The notes: generated by a model not told the origin, from the sequence alone. DNA of 64,000 nt from Lactiplantibacillus paraplantarum (GCF_003641145.1 NZ_CP032744.1:310001-374000); one strand, 5' to 3'; shown: positions 53,480 to 62,179, counted from the first letter of the stretch. Numbers and translations are program-made.

Positions 53480-53546
53480 TGCGGTTATCTCTTAAAAAGA
53501 TACGTTTAGGATAATATTCACTGGAATTACCAATAGGTAGTATATT
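53480..53546 (+). promoter_or_regulatory. pln box and promoter of the two-peptide cassette
   Basis: TGCGGTTAT (53480-53488) and TACGTTTAG (53501-53509) are separated by 12 bp and match the consensus TACGTTAAT at 6/9 and 7/9. TATATT at 53541-53546 is the -10 candidate, again 31 bp after the second repeat, exactly as in the promoter at 48388. Confidence 0.65.
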
Positions 53547-53619
53547 TGTAAGCGTGGGGAGCGAATAGAAATTCTGGAATGTTAGGAAACTAAAATGATT
53601 TGGGAAGGTGATTAGCACA

Positions 53620-53676
53620 TGACTAACTGGGTGTTTCCTATGGGCGTCAATAGGAAGTACAAGTTAGAGCATTAGT
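53620..53676 (+). pseudogene. remnant of the 94-aa pln gene
   Basis: GAAGGTG precedes an ATG that opens an 18-codon frame (MTNWVFPMGVNRKYKLEH), ended by TAG. DNA and peptide resemble the first 20 codons of the gene at 48674 (TNV...RRQYKIQIEP), for instance CGTCAATA-GAA/AGA-TACA. It is a truncated copy at the head of the second cassette. Confidence 0.6.
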
Positions 53677-53767
53677 ATGAAATTAGATTGTCTATATTTA
53701 AAAAGTCGAATACGTCTTACCTAGCGTAGATATGCAATTTATGAATAAAAATATGGAGGGCTATATT

Positions 53768-53926
53768 ATGAAAAAATTCAAAGAACTAAAAGAAAATGAA
53801 CTGACTGCAATCACTGGTGGATCTTTTGTAGGATACTATCTTGGGCGCTTTTTAGCAAGTGCAACCCATTATTATGGTAAGACAGTCACCAAGGGACATA
53901 TGCACTCTTCAACCATTAACAATTAA
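53768..53926 (+). CDS. class IIb bacteriocin prepeptide 1 (two-peptide cassette)
   Basis: This 52-aa prepeptide has an 18-residue double-glycine leader MKKFKELKENELTAITGG and a 34-residue mature part SFVGYYLGRFLASATHYYGK..., with a GxxxG motif (GYYLG), aromatic residues and a hydrophilic tail. Such motifs join the two helices of class IIb bacteriocins. GGAGGG stands 8 nt before the ATG. The partner gene starts 24 nt downstream. It does not match PlnE, F, J, K or NC8 peptides as I know them. It may equal the orfZ1 reported in some wine strains, recalled from memory only. Confidence 0.82.
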   Translation: MKKFKELKENELTAITGGSFVGYYLGRFLASATHYYGKTVTKGHMHSSTINN

Positions 53927-53949
53927 ACTATTTTAAGGGGAGATAAACT

Positions 53950-54105
53950 ATGACAAATAATAAATTTGAAGTAATTAACGATAAAACATTGGCAACTGTA
54001 ATCGGTGGTGGTAAAGGTGGAGGAATTTTGAGTTGGTTTATAGGCGAATCCAGTGATATCTGGAAAGGCTTTAAGAAAGGTATGAATCATTACAACAAAA
54101 AGTAA
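53950..54105 (+). CDS. class IIb bacteriocin prepeptide 2 (two-peptide cassette)
   Basis: This 51-aa prepeptide, too short for a 60-codon cut-off, has a 20-residue leader ending TLATVIGG and a 31-residue basic mature part GKGGGILSWFIGESSDIWKG.... It contains GxxxG-type motifs (GGGIL, GFKKG) and two Trp. GGGGAG precedes the ATG. It is paired with the peptide gene 24 nt upstream; the two would be exported by PlnGH and act together on target membranes. Confidence 0.82.
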   Translation: MTNNKFEVINDKTLATVIGGGKGGGILSWFIGESSDIWKGFKKGMNHYNKK

Positions 54106-54155
54106 TTATTACTTAATTATGTGACGTGATTATTTTCAATGATTTATAAATCTGC

Positions 54156-54200
54156 TAGGGGGATGTGATTGAGAAATTGCATTTCCCTAATTTGATTTTT
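54156..54200 (+). terminator. possible terminator or attenuator after the two peptide genes
   Basis: The stem TAGGGGGATG / CATTTCCCTA (with G-T pairs) is followed by ATTTGATTTTTT. It may reduce transcription into the immunity-type gene at 54426. Confidence 0.5.
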
Positions 54201-54425
54201 TAATGTGTTTTGTTAATTGTTGCTTTGAAAATCAAAATTGTGCTAACCCTGTGCCTAGAGATAATAAATTTTTTTTGTCGGAATTTGACGTTTGTTATAG
54301 GCACTCATAAATATAAATTGTTAAGTTGATTGTATTTTGATTTACAAGCTCTAATCATTTTTCGTATAAAACTAAGTTAATGATGAAATTGAGAATTTAT
54401 GCTGTTAAGAATGGAGTGATCTAAA

Positions 54426-54614
54426 ATGAAATCCAACAATATGAAACTGAACCGCGATTTTTATAAAACATATTCTTTTTGGCTAGGGATGTTAGCTGTG
54501 ATTGGTCTTGTAGGAGATGTTTTATTAAAGTACAACACCGCGGTTAGTCCGTGGATAATGATATTAATTGCAATCTATTTATTTTTGAGAGCCTTTACAA
54601 GTAAGAGAAAATAA
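54426..54614 (+). CDS. probable immunity protein of the two-peptide cassette
   Basis: This 62-aa protein has two membrane segments (about residues 16-32 and 40-57) and a basic tail FTSKRK. Small two-helix membrane proteins are common immunity factors for class II bacteriocins. GGAGTG stands 9 nt before the ATG. It lies 320 bp after the second peptide gene, with a hairpin between, so expression could be separate. The following 60 bp lead into another copy of the shared hairpin segment. Confidence 0.65.
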   Translation: MKSNNMKLNRDFYKTYSFWLGMLAVIGLVGDVLLKYNTAVSPWIMILIAIYLFLRAFTSKRK

Positions 54615-54672
54615 ATATTATTAACGGTATTTTTGGCATTATTTAAATTTACTTAGAGGAAATGATTTGAAC

Positions 54673-54748
54673 TTGTTCACGAAAAATAACATTAATCTAA
54701 GTGCAGTACTAATGGGAGTTTATCTTGAATTCTTTAGCGCTGCGCTTA
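54673..54748 (+). repeat. third copy of the hairpin segment
   Basis: TTCACGAAAAATAACATTAA and CTAAGTGCAGTACTAATGGG match 50993-51078. The stem is now imperfect (AAGTGCAGTACTAA / TTAGCGCTGCGCTT). The antiporter scar that follows the other two copies is absent here. Confidence 0.75.
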
Positions 54749-54864
54749 AGTTAATGTTATTTTATCCTCTAAGTATGTTCAAAGTAATCAAGAGCTATTC
54801 AAAATAGTGGCTTTGACATTCATCAAATATTGATTGATATCATAGTGGAAATTTTATGTTGATT

Positions 54865-54932
54865 CACGTTTAAATTCAAAAAATGCACGTTAATAGAAAT
54901 AATCCCAGCGTACCTCAAAAACACCTTATCCT
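54865..54932 (+). promoter_or_regulatory. pln box and promoter of plnABCD
   Basis: CACGTTTAA (54865-54873) and CACGTTAAT (54886-54894) are direct repeats with 12 bp between (6/9 and 8/9). TATCCT at 54927-54932 is a possible -10 box. This is the autoinduced promoter, read by PlnC and PlnD. Confidence 0.85.
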
Positions 54933-54950
54933 AAAAGCGAGGTGATTATT

Positions 54951-55097
54951 ATGAAAATTCAAATTAAAGGTATGAAGCAACTTAGTAATAAGGAAATGCA
55001 AAAAATAGTAGGTGGAAAGAGTAGTGCGTATTCTTTGCAGATGGGGGCAACTGCAATTAAACAGGTAAAGAAACTGTTTAAAAAATGGGGATGGTAA
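54951..55097 (+). CDS. plnA: plantaricin A prepeptide (induction pheromone)
   Basis: This 48-aa prepeptide has a 22-residue double-glycine leader ending MQKIVGG and a 26-residue mature part KSSAYSLQMGATAIKQVKK..., matching plantaricin A of strain C11 as I know it. The secreted amphipathic peptide signals through PlnB and also has membrane activity. GAGGTG precedes the ATG. It is too short for a 60-codon cut-off. First gene of the regulatory operon plnABCD. Confidence 0.97.
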   Translation: MKIQIKGMKQLSNKEMQKIVGGKSSAYSLQMGATAIKQVKKLFKKWGW

Positions 55098-55287
55098 TTG
55101 ATTTATTGAATAACTGTTTTTCAAGTTATATTTCGTATAGATGGCGTAAGGTGGGACAATTTTTAAAAAGTCACAACACTTGAAAAGAAGACTATAAAAT
55201 GATATTTTGCTGATAAAGTAAACTAACAATCATTATTTTAGAATAGTTAGATAATGATCGAATAAACAATACTTTAGAGGTAGTAGC

Positions 55288-56616
55288 TTGATTGAAATTA
55301 GTATCTTCGATAGCGTTATTCAATCGTTTTTTATTTATCTTGGCATTACCTTGGTATATAACTTCATCTTCCACAATACGAGTATTAAAAGTATCATTTA
55401 TTCGTTGATTTTATTACTAGTGCTGTCCTTAGTAGGAGCTATTTTGGATGACACTACATCGCTAATTTTGGTTTTGGGGGCAATTATTAAGGAAAAGTGC
55501 CAACCAAAAATAAATTATTATCATCTAAATGTATTCTTAATGCTGATTTCTAGTCAGATAGTAATTTTAGCTTTGGCTTCTTATTTAAGTAGAGGATTTC
55601 TGTATATCTACTTAGATGCCGATAAAATTTCTGGCTTGTCGGAGTATGGTGATTTATTCATTGGTATTGAAATTATTGTGATGTATATTATCGGATTTTT
55701 GGTGTTCAATCTTGTGTACAAAATGGTGAGACGATACACAGGCTCGTTTGATATAAGTGATGACGAAAGAATAAATAGGCATCTATTCATTATATTGTTA
55801 GCTTTCTTTGGATCAATAGAAATGTTGTTATTTATTAGCAACTTTCAAGGTGTAACAGCTACAATTCAACTAACTTTACTGTTGACATTTGTTTTGATGC
55901 TTGGGCTTATTAGTTGGCAAACATTAGAAACGATTAGAGTATATACTTGGCAAAAAAAGATAGCAGCTGAAAAATTGCAGAATAAGCAATTAAATGATTA
56001 TCTTAAGAGTGTTGAGCATCAATATCTAGAATTAAGAAAATTTAAGCATGATTATAAGAACCTAATTGCTAGTTTAAATACTCAAGATAATATAAGTGAA
56101 ATTAAGGATTATTTGACCGACTATACCCAGAGCGGAGAATTCAGAGCAAGCCTAAATGACGGTAGCATTGCAAGTGTTCAGCATTTGAAGAATGAGATAT
56201 TGCGCGGATTAGTTGTACAGAAGTTTTTTTATGCGAAACAGTGTGGGGTTAAGTTGACGATTGAAATAGCTAACACTGACTTTATTCTCAGTTATGGTGT
56301 TACAGTGGCTGTACGCATTGTTGGTAATTTGTTGGATAATGCCATTGAGCAAGCCCAAAAAATGACTGATAAAATAGTGACAGTCGCTTTTAATGAAATT
56401 GATAACACCGCTGAAATTGCCATTAGTAATCCTGTCGATTCAGATTTTAATCAGCATCAGATTTTTGAAACTGGTTATTCAACCAAGGGTAGTAATCGTG
56501 GCTTGGGTCTGACTAATGTACGGGATCTTGTTGAACATCAGAAGGGTTTTTATATGGATGTTGAAACCAAGAAAGATTATGTCACAATGACGTTAATTGT
56601 TACGGAGGATAAATAA
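55288..56616 (+). CDS. plnB: peptide-pheromone sensor histidine kinase PlnB
   Basis: This 442-aa HPK10-type kinase has six or seven N-terminal membrane helices (residues 5-210) that detect PlnA, a coiled linker, the phosphorylated His254 in LRKFKHDYKNLIAS, the N box GNLLDNAIEQA and the G box KGSNRGLGLTNVRDL. It phosphorylates PlnC and PlnD. It starts with TTG; AGAGG lies 7 nt before. The gene lies 190 bp after plnA, and the last base of its stop abuts plnC. Confidence 0.95.
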   Translation: MIEISIFDSVIQSFFIYLGITLVYNFIFHNTSIKSIIYSLILLLVLSLVGAILDDTTSLILVLGAIIKEKCQPKINYYHLNVFLMLISSQIVILALASYLSRGFLYIYLDADKISGLSEYGDLFIGIEIIVMYIIGFLVFNLVYKMVRRYTGSFDISDDERINRHLFIILLAFFGSIEMLLFISNFQGVTATIQLTLLLTFVLMLGLISWQTLETIRVYTWQKKIAAEKLQNKQLNDYLKSVEHQYLELRKFKHDYKNLIASLNTQDNISEIKDYLTDYTQSGEFRASLNDGSIASVQHLKNEILRGLVVQKFFYAKQCGVKLTIEIANTDFILSYGVTVAVRIVGNLLDNAIEQAQKMTDKIVTVAFNEIDNTAEIAISNPVDSDFNQHQIFETGYSTKGSNRGLGLTNVRDLVEHQKGFYMDVETKKDYVTMTLIVTEDK

Positions 56617-57360
56617 GTGTTTCCAATTTATTTATTAGAAGATGACGAGGCCCAAAGAGTAGAGTATATAAGTATTATAAAGAATATAATCATGATTAAA
56701 GAATATGATATGCAGTTAGTAGTGGCGACAGGAGATTTACAAGAGTTAATGAATAATATTGTGAATTCTAAAGAAGGGCTGTTCTTCTTGGATATGGAAA
56801 TTGGGGAACAAACTCAGGCCGGGTTGAATTTAGCAGATGAAATTCGGCAGCAGTTACCTTTTGCACAAATTGTATTTATTACAACACATGAAGAGTTATC
56901 TTTTTTGACACTGGAGCGGCGTATCGCACCGTTAGATTATATTTTGAAAGAACAAGGCCTTGATGATATTAAGCAAAAGATAGTTAAGGATATTGATGCA
57001 ACTCAAACTATTCTCAAGACAGAAACTGTGCAACATAAGGATATTTTAGGTTATAAAATCGGAACGCGTTTCTTTTCAGTTCCTATTAATGACGTTATCA
57101 TGCTGAGCACTAATAAAGAACGACCGGGTAGTATTAGGCTGACTGCCAAAAATAAAGTGGCAGATTTCCCAGGCAATTTAAATAGTTTTGAGAATAAATA
57201 CTCACAATTTTTTAGGTGTGATAAAAGTGCATTGGTAAATGTAGATTATATTGATAGTTATGATTATCAAAAAAAAGAGCTTACCATGATAGACAACATT
57301 AAGTGCAGTGTTTCATATAGAAAGTCTCGGGAGCTTAACAAAATATTGAAAAAGAAATAG
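56617..57360 (+). CDS. plnC: LytTR response regulator PlnC
   Basis: This 247-aa regulator has a receiver domain with phosphorylatable Asp59 in GLFFLDMEIGE and a C-terminal LytTR DNA-binding domain (about 140-247; FFRCDKSALVNVDYI). It binds the paired TACGTTAAT repeats. Published work on strain C11 reports PlnC as activator. It starts with GTG at the base after plnB, and GGAGG lies within the end of plnB. Confidence 0.95.
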   Translation: MFPIYLLEDDEAQRVEYISIIKNIIMIKEYDMQLVVATGDLQELMNNIVNSKEGLFFLDMEIGEQTQAGLNLADEIRQQLPFAQIVFITTHEELSFLTLERRIAPLDYILKEQGLDDIKQKIVKDIDATQTILKTETVQHKDILGYKIGTRFFSVPINDVIMLSTNKERPGSIRLTAKNKVADFPGNLNSFENKYSQFFRCDKSALVNVDYIDSYDYQKKELTMIDNIKCSVSYRKSRELNKILKKK

Positions 57361-57479
57361 GAAACTTATCTTTTTATAGCCAGGGAAATGAATCGTAGTA
57401 TCTTGTTTCTAGATAGACTGTTTTTCATGGTAAAAGCAAGCAAACAATTGTATTTGTGACAATTTTGGAGGAAGAATGA

Positions 57480-58223
57480 TTGTTTCCAATTTATTTATAC
57501 GAGGATAATGCTGCGCAAAGAGATAATTATCGTAAGACCATCAATAATACGATTATGATTAATGAGTTTGCAATGGCGCTTAGAGTTGCAACGGATGATC
57601 AAAAAATAATTCTAGCAGATTTGAATCAACAACAAGATGGCCTTTTCTTTTTAGATATGGAAATTGGTGAGGACAAACAAGCTGGACTGGAATTAGCCAG
57701 TCGAATTCGGGCAACGATACCATTGGCTAAAATAGTTTTCATTACAACACACGATGAGCTATCGTTTGTTACTCTGGAACGGCGGATTGCACCGTTGGAT
57801 TATATTTTGAAAGATCAGTCTGCTGATCTAATTACGCAAAGAATTATCAAAGACATCAATGTAGTACAGAATGAATTAAAATTGACTAATAATCAACGTA
57901 AGGATGTTTTTAACTATAAGTTGGGGACGCGATATTTTTCACTTGCATTAGATGATGTGGTTTTGTTGAGTACATCGAAATTGCGACCGGGCAGCGTACA
58001 GCTCCATGCTATTAATAAGGTTGCTGAGTTCCCAGGAAACTTAAATGCGCTCGAAGAAAAGTATCCGCAATTTTTCCGATGCGATAAGAGTTCGTTGGTT
58101 AATTTAGATCATTTGCGAAGTTTTGACTATAAAGAAAAAGAGTTATTGCTCGATGGTGAAATTAAGTGTAAGGCCTCGTTTAGAAAGTCGCGGGAATTGA
58201 ATAAATTGTTGAGAGACAACTAG
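57480..58223 (+). CDS. plnD: LytTR response regulator PlnD
   Basis: This 247-aa paralogue of PlnC has Asp59 in GLFFLDMEIGE and the LytTR domain (FFRCDKSSLVNLDHL). In strain C11 PlnD represses the promoters that PlnC activates, giving shut-off. It starts with TTG, and GGAGG lies upstream. The 119-bp gap from plnC is long for an operon, but no promoter box is seen in it. A terminator follows at 58241. Confidence 0.95.
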   Translation: MFPIYLYEDNAAQRDNYRKTINNTIMINEFAMALRVATDDQKIILADLNQQQDGLFFLDMEIGEDKQAGLELASRIRATIPLAKIVFITTHDELSFVTLERRIAPLDYILKDQSADLITQRIIKDINVVQNELKLTNNQRKDVFNYKLGTRYFSLALDDVVLLSTSKLRPGSVQLHAINKVAEFPGNLNALEEKYPQFFRCDKSSLVNLDHLRSFDYKEKELLLDGEIKCKASFRKSRELNKLLRDN

Positions 58224-58240
58224 TTTTTTAATATTATTTA

Positions 58241-58277
58241 GAGCTTCTGTCAGTGTTATTTGACAGAGCTCTTTTGT
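58241..58277 (+). terminator. intrinsic terminator of plnABCD
   Basis: The stem GAGCTTCTGTCA / TGACAGAGCTC (one bulge) is followed by TTTTG. The rest of the gap to 58526 is AT-rich with no gene visible. Confidence 0.75.
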
Positions 58278-58526
58278 TATGAATATGAAAACTGATTATA
58301 TAATACGGCGCTGAAGATAGTTGGAGTAGGGCTCTAATAGTGATCTTATGAGTATTAAAATGACTAAAAAGTAAGCACAGTACTCGATCGTAAAGTATAT
58401 TAGCATGGCGTTAAGACGTGAAATTTAGTTATCAATATGACTAGCTCTTAGCGTAACCCAAAACTTCAGAGATAATTGAAATTGTAGTGCTGCAAACAAT
58501 AATTTATAGGAATTCAGAATGGATGA

Positions 58527-59300
58527 TTACTCGTCTATTTTATCTTCAATATTTAGGATACTCAATAACTTCCAATGCTTAGAGGATAGGATAAACGTAG
58601 CAATGCCAATGAATAAAATGTTTAGAAAGAGCCCCTTTAGAAGAGCTTCCATTGGCCCGTTAATGGGTGATTGAGTTGGGTCAATACCTTGAGAATAGAA
58701 ACTAGAAAAATCTATCAACCAATGGACACTAATGGCAGCCAGTAAGCTTCCGGTTTTTAAATAGATTGCTGCAAGTAAAATACCTAACCCAATAACATAG
58801 AGAACTTGACAAAATACTGACCATACGGGCTGTGATAAAAGGTTGACCAAATGCATAGCCGCAAAAATAAGCGAAGCAGTCAGCATCGAAGCGATGGTGG
58901 CCTGCAATGTGGCAAATTTTTTAAGGTTTAGTGCTAAAAGCGTTCTGAATATCATGCCACGAAAAGCGTATTCTTCAGTTATCGCTACAATCAACGAAAG
59001 TAATAATGAGATTAAAAATTGATACATGTGGTTTCGAAAGAAAATAAGTAGAAATATTATTGCTAGGCTCAAAGGCAGACTATTCTTCCTTAATATTGAC
59101 ATGATGTTAACGGGTAGCCAGTGGATAGGTTGCTTAACATATCGCCTATTCAGAATGATTACCGCGATTAATATAATAGATTCAGTTAATATGAATTGAA
59201 AGGGTCCGTCTTTTATTCCCATAATATCAGTCAAAGGATTCATTAAAAAGAGCACTATTAGGTAGTAAATGGCTGTGATTATTACTTTTATTAATGGCAT
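58527..59300 (-). CDS. plnI: CPBP-family immunity protein PlnI
   Basis: This 257-aa membrane protein of the CPBP (CAAX/Abi) family gives immunity to plantaricin EF. Motif 1 TEEYAFRGMIFR (EExxxR intact), motif 2 LIFAAMHLVN and motif 3 AISVHWLIDF are complete, in contrast to PlnL. GGGGGAA lies 8 nt before the ATG at 59300; the longer frame to 59354 would run into the end of plnF and lacks a ribosome site. Third gene of plnEFI. Confidence 0.95.
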   Translation of the reverse strand: MPLIKVIITAIYYLIVLFLMNPLTDIMGIKDGPFQFILTESIILIAVIILNRRYVKQPIHWLPVNIMSILRKNSLPLSLAIIFLLIFFRNHMYQFLISLLLSLIVAITEEYAFRGMIFRTLLALNLKKFATLQATIASMLTASLIFAAMHLVNLLSQPVWSVFCQVLYVIGLGILLAAIYLKTGSLLAAISVHWLIDFSSFYSQGIDPTQSPINGPMEALLKGLFLNILFIGIATFILSSKHWKLLSILNIEDKIDE

Positions 59301-59393
59301 AGTTAAAATTCCCCCATATAAACTAAAAAGGCTGAGCACTGCAGGCCCAGTCATAAATCGAGTGCTTTCTTATAGTAAACTTGATGGCTTGAA

Positions 59394-59552
59394 CTATCCG
59401 TGGATGAATCCTCGGACAGCGCTAATGACCCAATCGGCAGGCCCAACAGCACTTTTATAATTGTTCCGAACGCCACGCGCGCTATAGGCATGGAAAACGC
59501 CACCTGAAATAGCGTTTAATTCACGGCCACGCAAAACTAGAAATTTTTTCAT
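59394..59552 (-). CDS. plnF: plantaricin F prepeptide
   Basis: This 52-aa prepeptide has an 18-residue leader MKKFLVLRGRELNAISGG and a 34-residue mature peptide VFHAYSARGVRNNYKSAVGP..., identical to plantaricin F as I know it, with GxxxG motifs. It forms pores with PlnE. GGGGGAG precedes the ATG. Too short for a 60-codon cut-off. It lies 24 nt after plnE. Confidence 0.97.
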   Translation of the reverse strand: MKKFLVLRGRELNAISGGVFHAYSARGVRNNYKSAVGPADWVISAVRGFIHG

Positions 59553-59576
59553 AATTGTTGATCTCCCCCAAGAAAA

Positions 59577-59747
59577 TTAACGAATACTTTTCAAAATACC
59601 ACGAATGCCTGCAACTGAACCAATTGCATCAACAACATGTCGAACACTTTTACCAAAGTTATAACCGCCCCGATTAAAACCACCAGATATTTTGGCAAGC
59701 TTTTTTTGCGGCAACCTGGAATATTGTAACTTCTCAAACTGTAGCAT
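59577..59747 (-). CDS. plnE: plantaricin E prepeptide
   Basis: This 56-aa prepeptide has a 23-residue leader ending KLAKISGG and a 33-residue mature peptide FNRGGYNFGKSVRHVVDAIG..., identical to plantaricin E as I know it. With PlnF it makes a two-peptide bacteriocin that dissipates membrane potential. GGGGGA precedes the ATG. It is first in plnEFI, with a pln box upstream. Confidence 0.97.
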   Translation of the reverse strand: MLQFEKLQYSRLPQKKLAKISGGFNRGGYNFGKSVRHVVDAIGSVAGIRGILKSIR

Positions 59748-59786
59748 AAATAATCCCCCTTGTATGATGTTATTTGGAACAAATTT

Positions 59787-59854
59787 AGTTTAATTTATTT
59801 TTTTACCAGATTGTTGAAAAAATGATAAAAGTAAAAAAACGTTCTCTTAACGTC
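59787..59854 (-). promoter_or_regulatory. pln box and promoter of plnEFI
   Basis: On the minus strand GACGTTAAG (59854-59846), 12 bp and TACTTTTAT (59833-59825) each match the consensus TACGTTAAT at 7/9. TAAACT at 59792-59787 is the likely -10, 32 bp after the second repeat. Confidence 0.8.
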
Positions 59855-59922
59855 AAATACCAATGTTAGCTAGTTGATGTTTAACCGTTAAGGCTGATGA
59901 GGACATTTATCGTAAGATTATG

Positions 59923-59990
59923 TACGTTAATAGATAGTTGGCATACGATAACATTTGTTAGCCCATAATAAACTAATACTGATACTTAAT
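59923..59990 (+). promoter_or_regulatory. pln box and promoter of plnGH
   Basis: TACGTTAAT (59923-59931) is a perfect match and TACGATAAC (59944-59952) is 7/9, with 12 bp between. TACTTA at 59983 is a weak -10 box, as expected for a promoter that needs an activator. It is divergent from the plnEFI box about 70 bp away. Confidence 0.87.
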
Positions 59991-60012
59991 GATTGGTGAG
60001 GGGAGTACAAGT

Positions 60013-62163
60013 ATGCATTGGAGAAACTATGTTGCGCAAGTTGACGAGATGGACTGTGGGGTCGCAGCTTTAGCAATGATTTTGAAAAATTATGGTTCGA
60101 CAACATCATTGGCCTATCTAAGAAATATTGCTAAGACGAGTTTGGAAGGGACTACGGCATTAGGATTAGTAAAAACGGCCGAAAAGTTAGGTTTTGAAAC
60201 CAAAGCAATTCAAGCAGATATGAGTCTTTTCGAGGTCCAAGATGTACCATTGCCATTTATTGTGCATGTTACCAAAAATGGGGATCTACAGCATTTTTAT
60301 GTTGTTGTAAAAACCTCAAAAACGCATGTCGTGATTGCTGATCCGGACCCAACAGTTGCGGTTATCAGTATGTCAAAGGAACGGTTTGAAAGCGAATGGT
60401 CCGGAGTTGCCCTTTTCTTTGCACCGAAGTCGGAATATAAGCCAGTTAAGCAAGATAAGGGCTCACTATGGGGATTTATTCCAAGTTTATTAAAGCAGCG
60501 CCGACTGGTTATTAATATTGTGCTTGCTGCAGTTTTAATCACGATTATTAGTATCTGTGGGTCTTATTTCTTACAAGCGGTGATTGATACTTATATTCCC
60601 AATAATATGCACAGTACATTGGCGATGGTGGCGATTGGTCTAATTGTTTTTTATACTTTTCAAGCTATTTTTACTTATGCCCAGAATTTTTTGTTGGCGG
60701 TTTTAGGCCAACGACTTTCGATTGAAATTATTTTAGGCTATATTCGGCACGTCTTTGAATTGCCAATGAGTTTTTTTGCCACCCGGCGGACGGGTGAAAT
60801 TGTTTCACGGTTTACGGATGCCAGTAAGATTATTGATGCGTTAGCTAGCACAATTGTTTCGCTGTTTTTAGATGTCAGCATCGTTATTATTATGGGGGCA
60901 ATCTTGGTAATCCAGAATATGACACTTTTTTGGATTACGTTACTCTCGTTGCCAATCTACGCGGTTGTCATCTTAGCCTTTAATAAATCCTTTGAACGAT
61001 TGAATCAAAAGGAAATGGAAAGCAATGCTGTTTTGAGTTCAGCCATTATTGAGGATCTTCATGGGATTGAAACTGTTAAGGCGCTGAATGGTGAGACGGA
61101 ACGTTATCAGAAAATTGATTCAGAATTTGTTGATTATCTACGTAAGAGTTTGGCCTATCTTAAAGCGGATACTTTGCAACAGGCATTAAAACTGTTTATA
61201 CAGTTAGTCTTAGAAGTTGTTGTTCTGTGGGTGGGCGCCAATCTCGTCATTCATAATCAGTTATCAGTTGGGGAGCTCATGACATATAATGCTTTATTAG
61301 CCTATTTTGTTAATCCACTACAGAATATTATTAATTTGCAGACTAAACTTCAAAGCGCTAAGGTCGCTAACAACCGGTTGAATGAAGTGTATTTGGTCGC
61401 TAGTGAATTTGAGGCGTCACGGCCAATTCATAATGAAAGTCAATTAAACGGTGATATTAAGTTACAAGGGGTCAGCTATCGTTATGGTTACGGTGAAAAT
61501 GTCTTGGATGATGTTAATTTGACGATTCGACAACATGATAAGGTTGCAATTGTGGGGATGAGCGGCTCTGGCAAGTCCACGTTAGTTAAGTTACTTATTG
61601 ATTTTTATCAGCCGAATAGTGGTGATGTCATATTGAACGGCTTCAACGTTAAGAACATCGATAAGCATACATTGCGGACCCATATTAACTACATCCCGCA
61701 GGAACCATATATCTTTTCAGCGACCATTGAAGAAAATTTAAGATTAGGTAATCGCAGCGGTATTACTGAGAAAGATATTGCGAAGGCTTGCCAATTGGCG
61801 TTAATTGATACGGATATTAATAAAATGGCCATGCAATACCAAACTAAGCTAGATGAGAATGGTAATACACTATCAGGTGGTCAGCGACAACGATTAACGA
61901 TTGCGAGAGCGTTATTATCACCAGCCCAAGTCTTGATATTTGATGAGTCGACAAGTGGACTGGATGCAATTACTGAAAAACAATTAATCGATAATTTAGT
62001 GGCAATGACTGACAAGACGATTATTTTTATTGCCCACCGGTTGTCGATTGCGAAGCGGACGAATCATATCATCGTTCTGCATGATGGTCGGGTCGCTGAA
62101 GAGGGGACCCATGTAGCATTGTTGAATGAACATGGTTACTATTACGACTTGATCAATAGCTGA
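60013..62163 (+). CDS. plnG: bacteriocin ABC transporter with C39 peptidase, PlnG
   Basis: This 716-aa protein cuts double-glycine leaders and exports the mature peptides. The C39 domain (1-130) has Cys15 in DEMDCGVAAL, His94 in LQHFYVVV and Asp110. Six membrane helices follow (~155-430), then the ATPase with Walker A GMSGSGKSTLV, signature LSGGQRQRL, Walker B VLIFDEST and H-loop IAHR. AGGGGAG lies 7 nt before the ATG; an in-frame start at 59989 overlaps the -10 region. The accessory gene plnH follows after 16 nt. Confidence 0.97.
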   Translation: MHWRNYVAQVDEMDCGVAALAMILKNYGSTTSLAYLRNIAKTSLEGTTALGLVKTAEKLGFETKAIQADMSLFEVQDVPLPFIVHVTKNGDLQHFYVVVKTSKTHVVIADPDPTVAVISMSKERFESEWSGVALFFAPKSEYKPVKQDKGSLWGFIPSLLKQRRLVINIVLAAVLITIISICGSYFLQAVIDTYIPNNMHSTLAMVAIGLIVFYTFQAIFTYAQNFLLAVLGQRLSIEIILGYIRHVFELPMSFFATRRTGEIVSRFTDASKIIDALASTIVSLFLDVSIVIIMGAILVIQNMTLFWITLLSLPIYAVVILAFNKSFERLNQKEMESNAVLSSAIIEDLHGIETVKALNGETERYQKIDSEFVDYLRKSLAYLKADTLQQALKLFIQLVLEVVVLWVGANLVIHNQLSVGELMTYNALLAYFVNPLQNIINLQTKLQSAKVANNRLNEVYLVASEFEASRPIHNESQLNGDIKLQGVSYRYGYGENVLDDVNLTIRQHDKVAIVGMSGSGKSTLVKLLIDFYQPNSGDVILNGFNVKNIDKHTLRTHINYIPQEPYIFSATIEENLRLGNRSGITEKDIAKACQLALIDTDINKMAMQYQTKLDENGNTLSGGQRQRLTIARALLSPAQVLIFDESTSGLDAITEKQLIDNLVAMTDKTIIFIAHRLSIAKRTNHIIVLHDGRVAEEGTHVALLNEHGYYYDLINS

Positions 62164-62179
62164 GGGGGGGAACTGAATA

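Noticed and set aside
48222..54900. Insertion sequence or phage origin of the pln mosaic
   Set aside because: No transposase, integrase or terminal inverted repeats are visible; the repeats are copies of the neighbouring gene end, which points to recombination instead.
59907..59915. TACGATAAA on the minus strand as a second plnE box
   Set aside because: No partner repeat occurs 12 bp away on either side.
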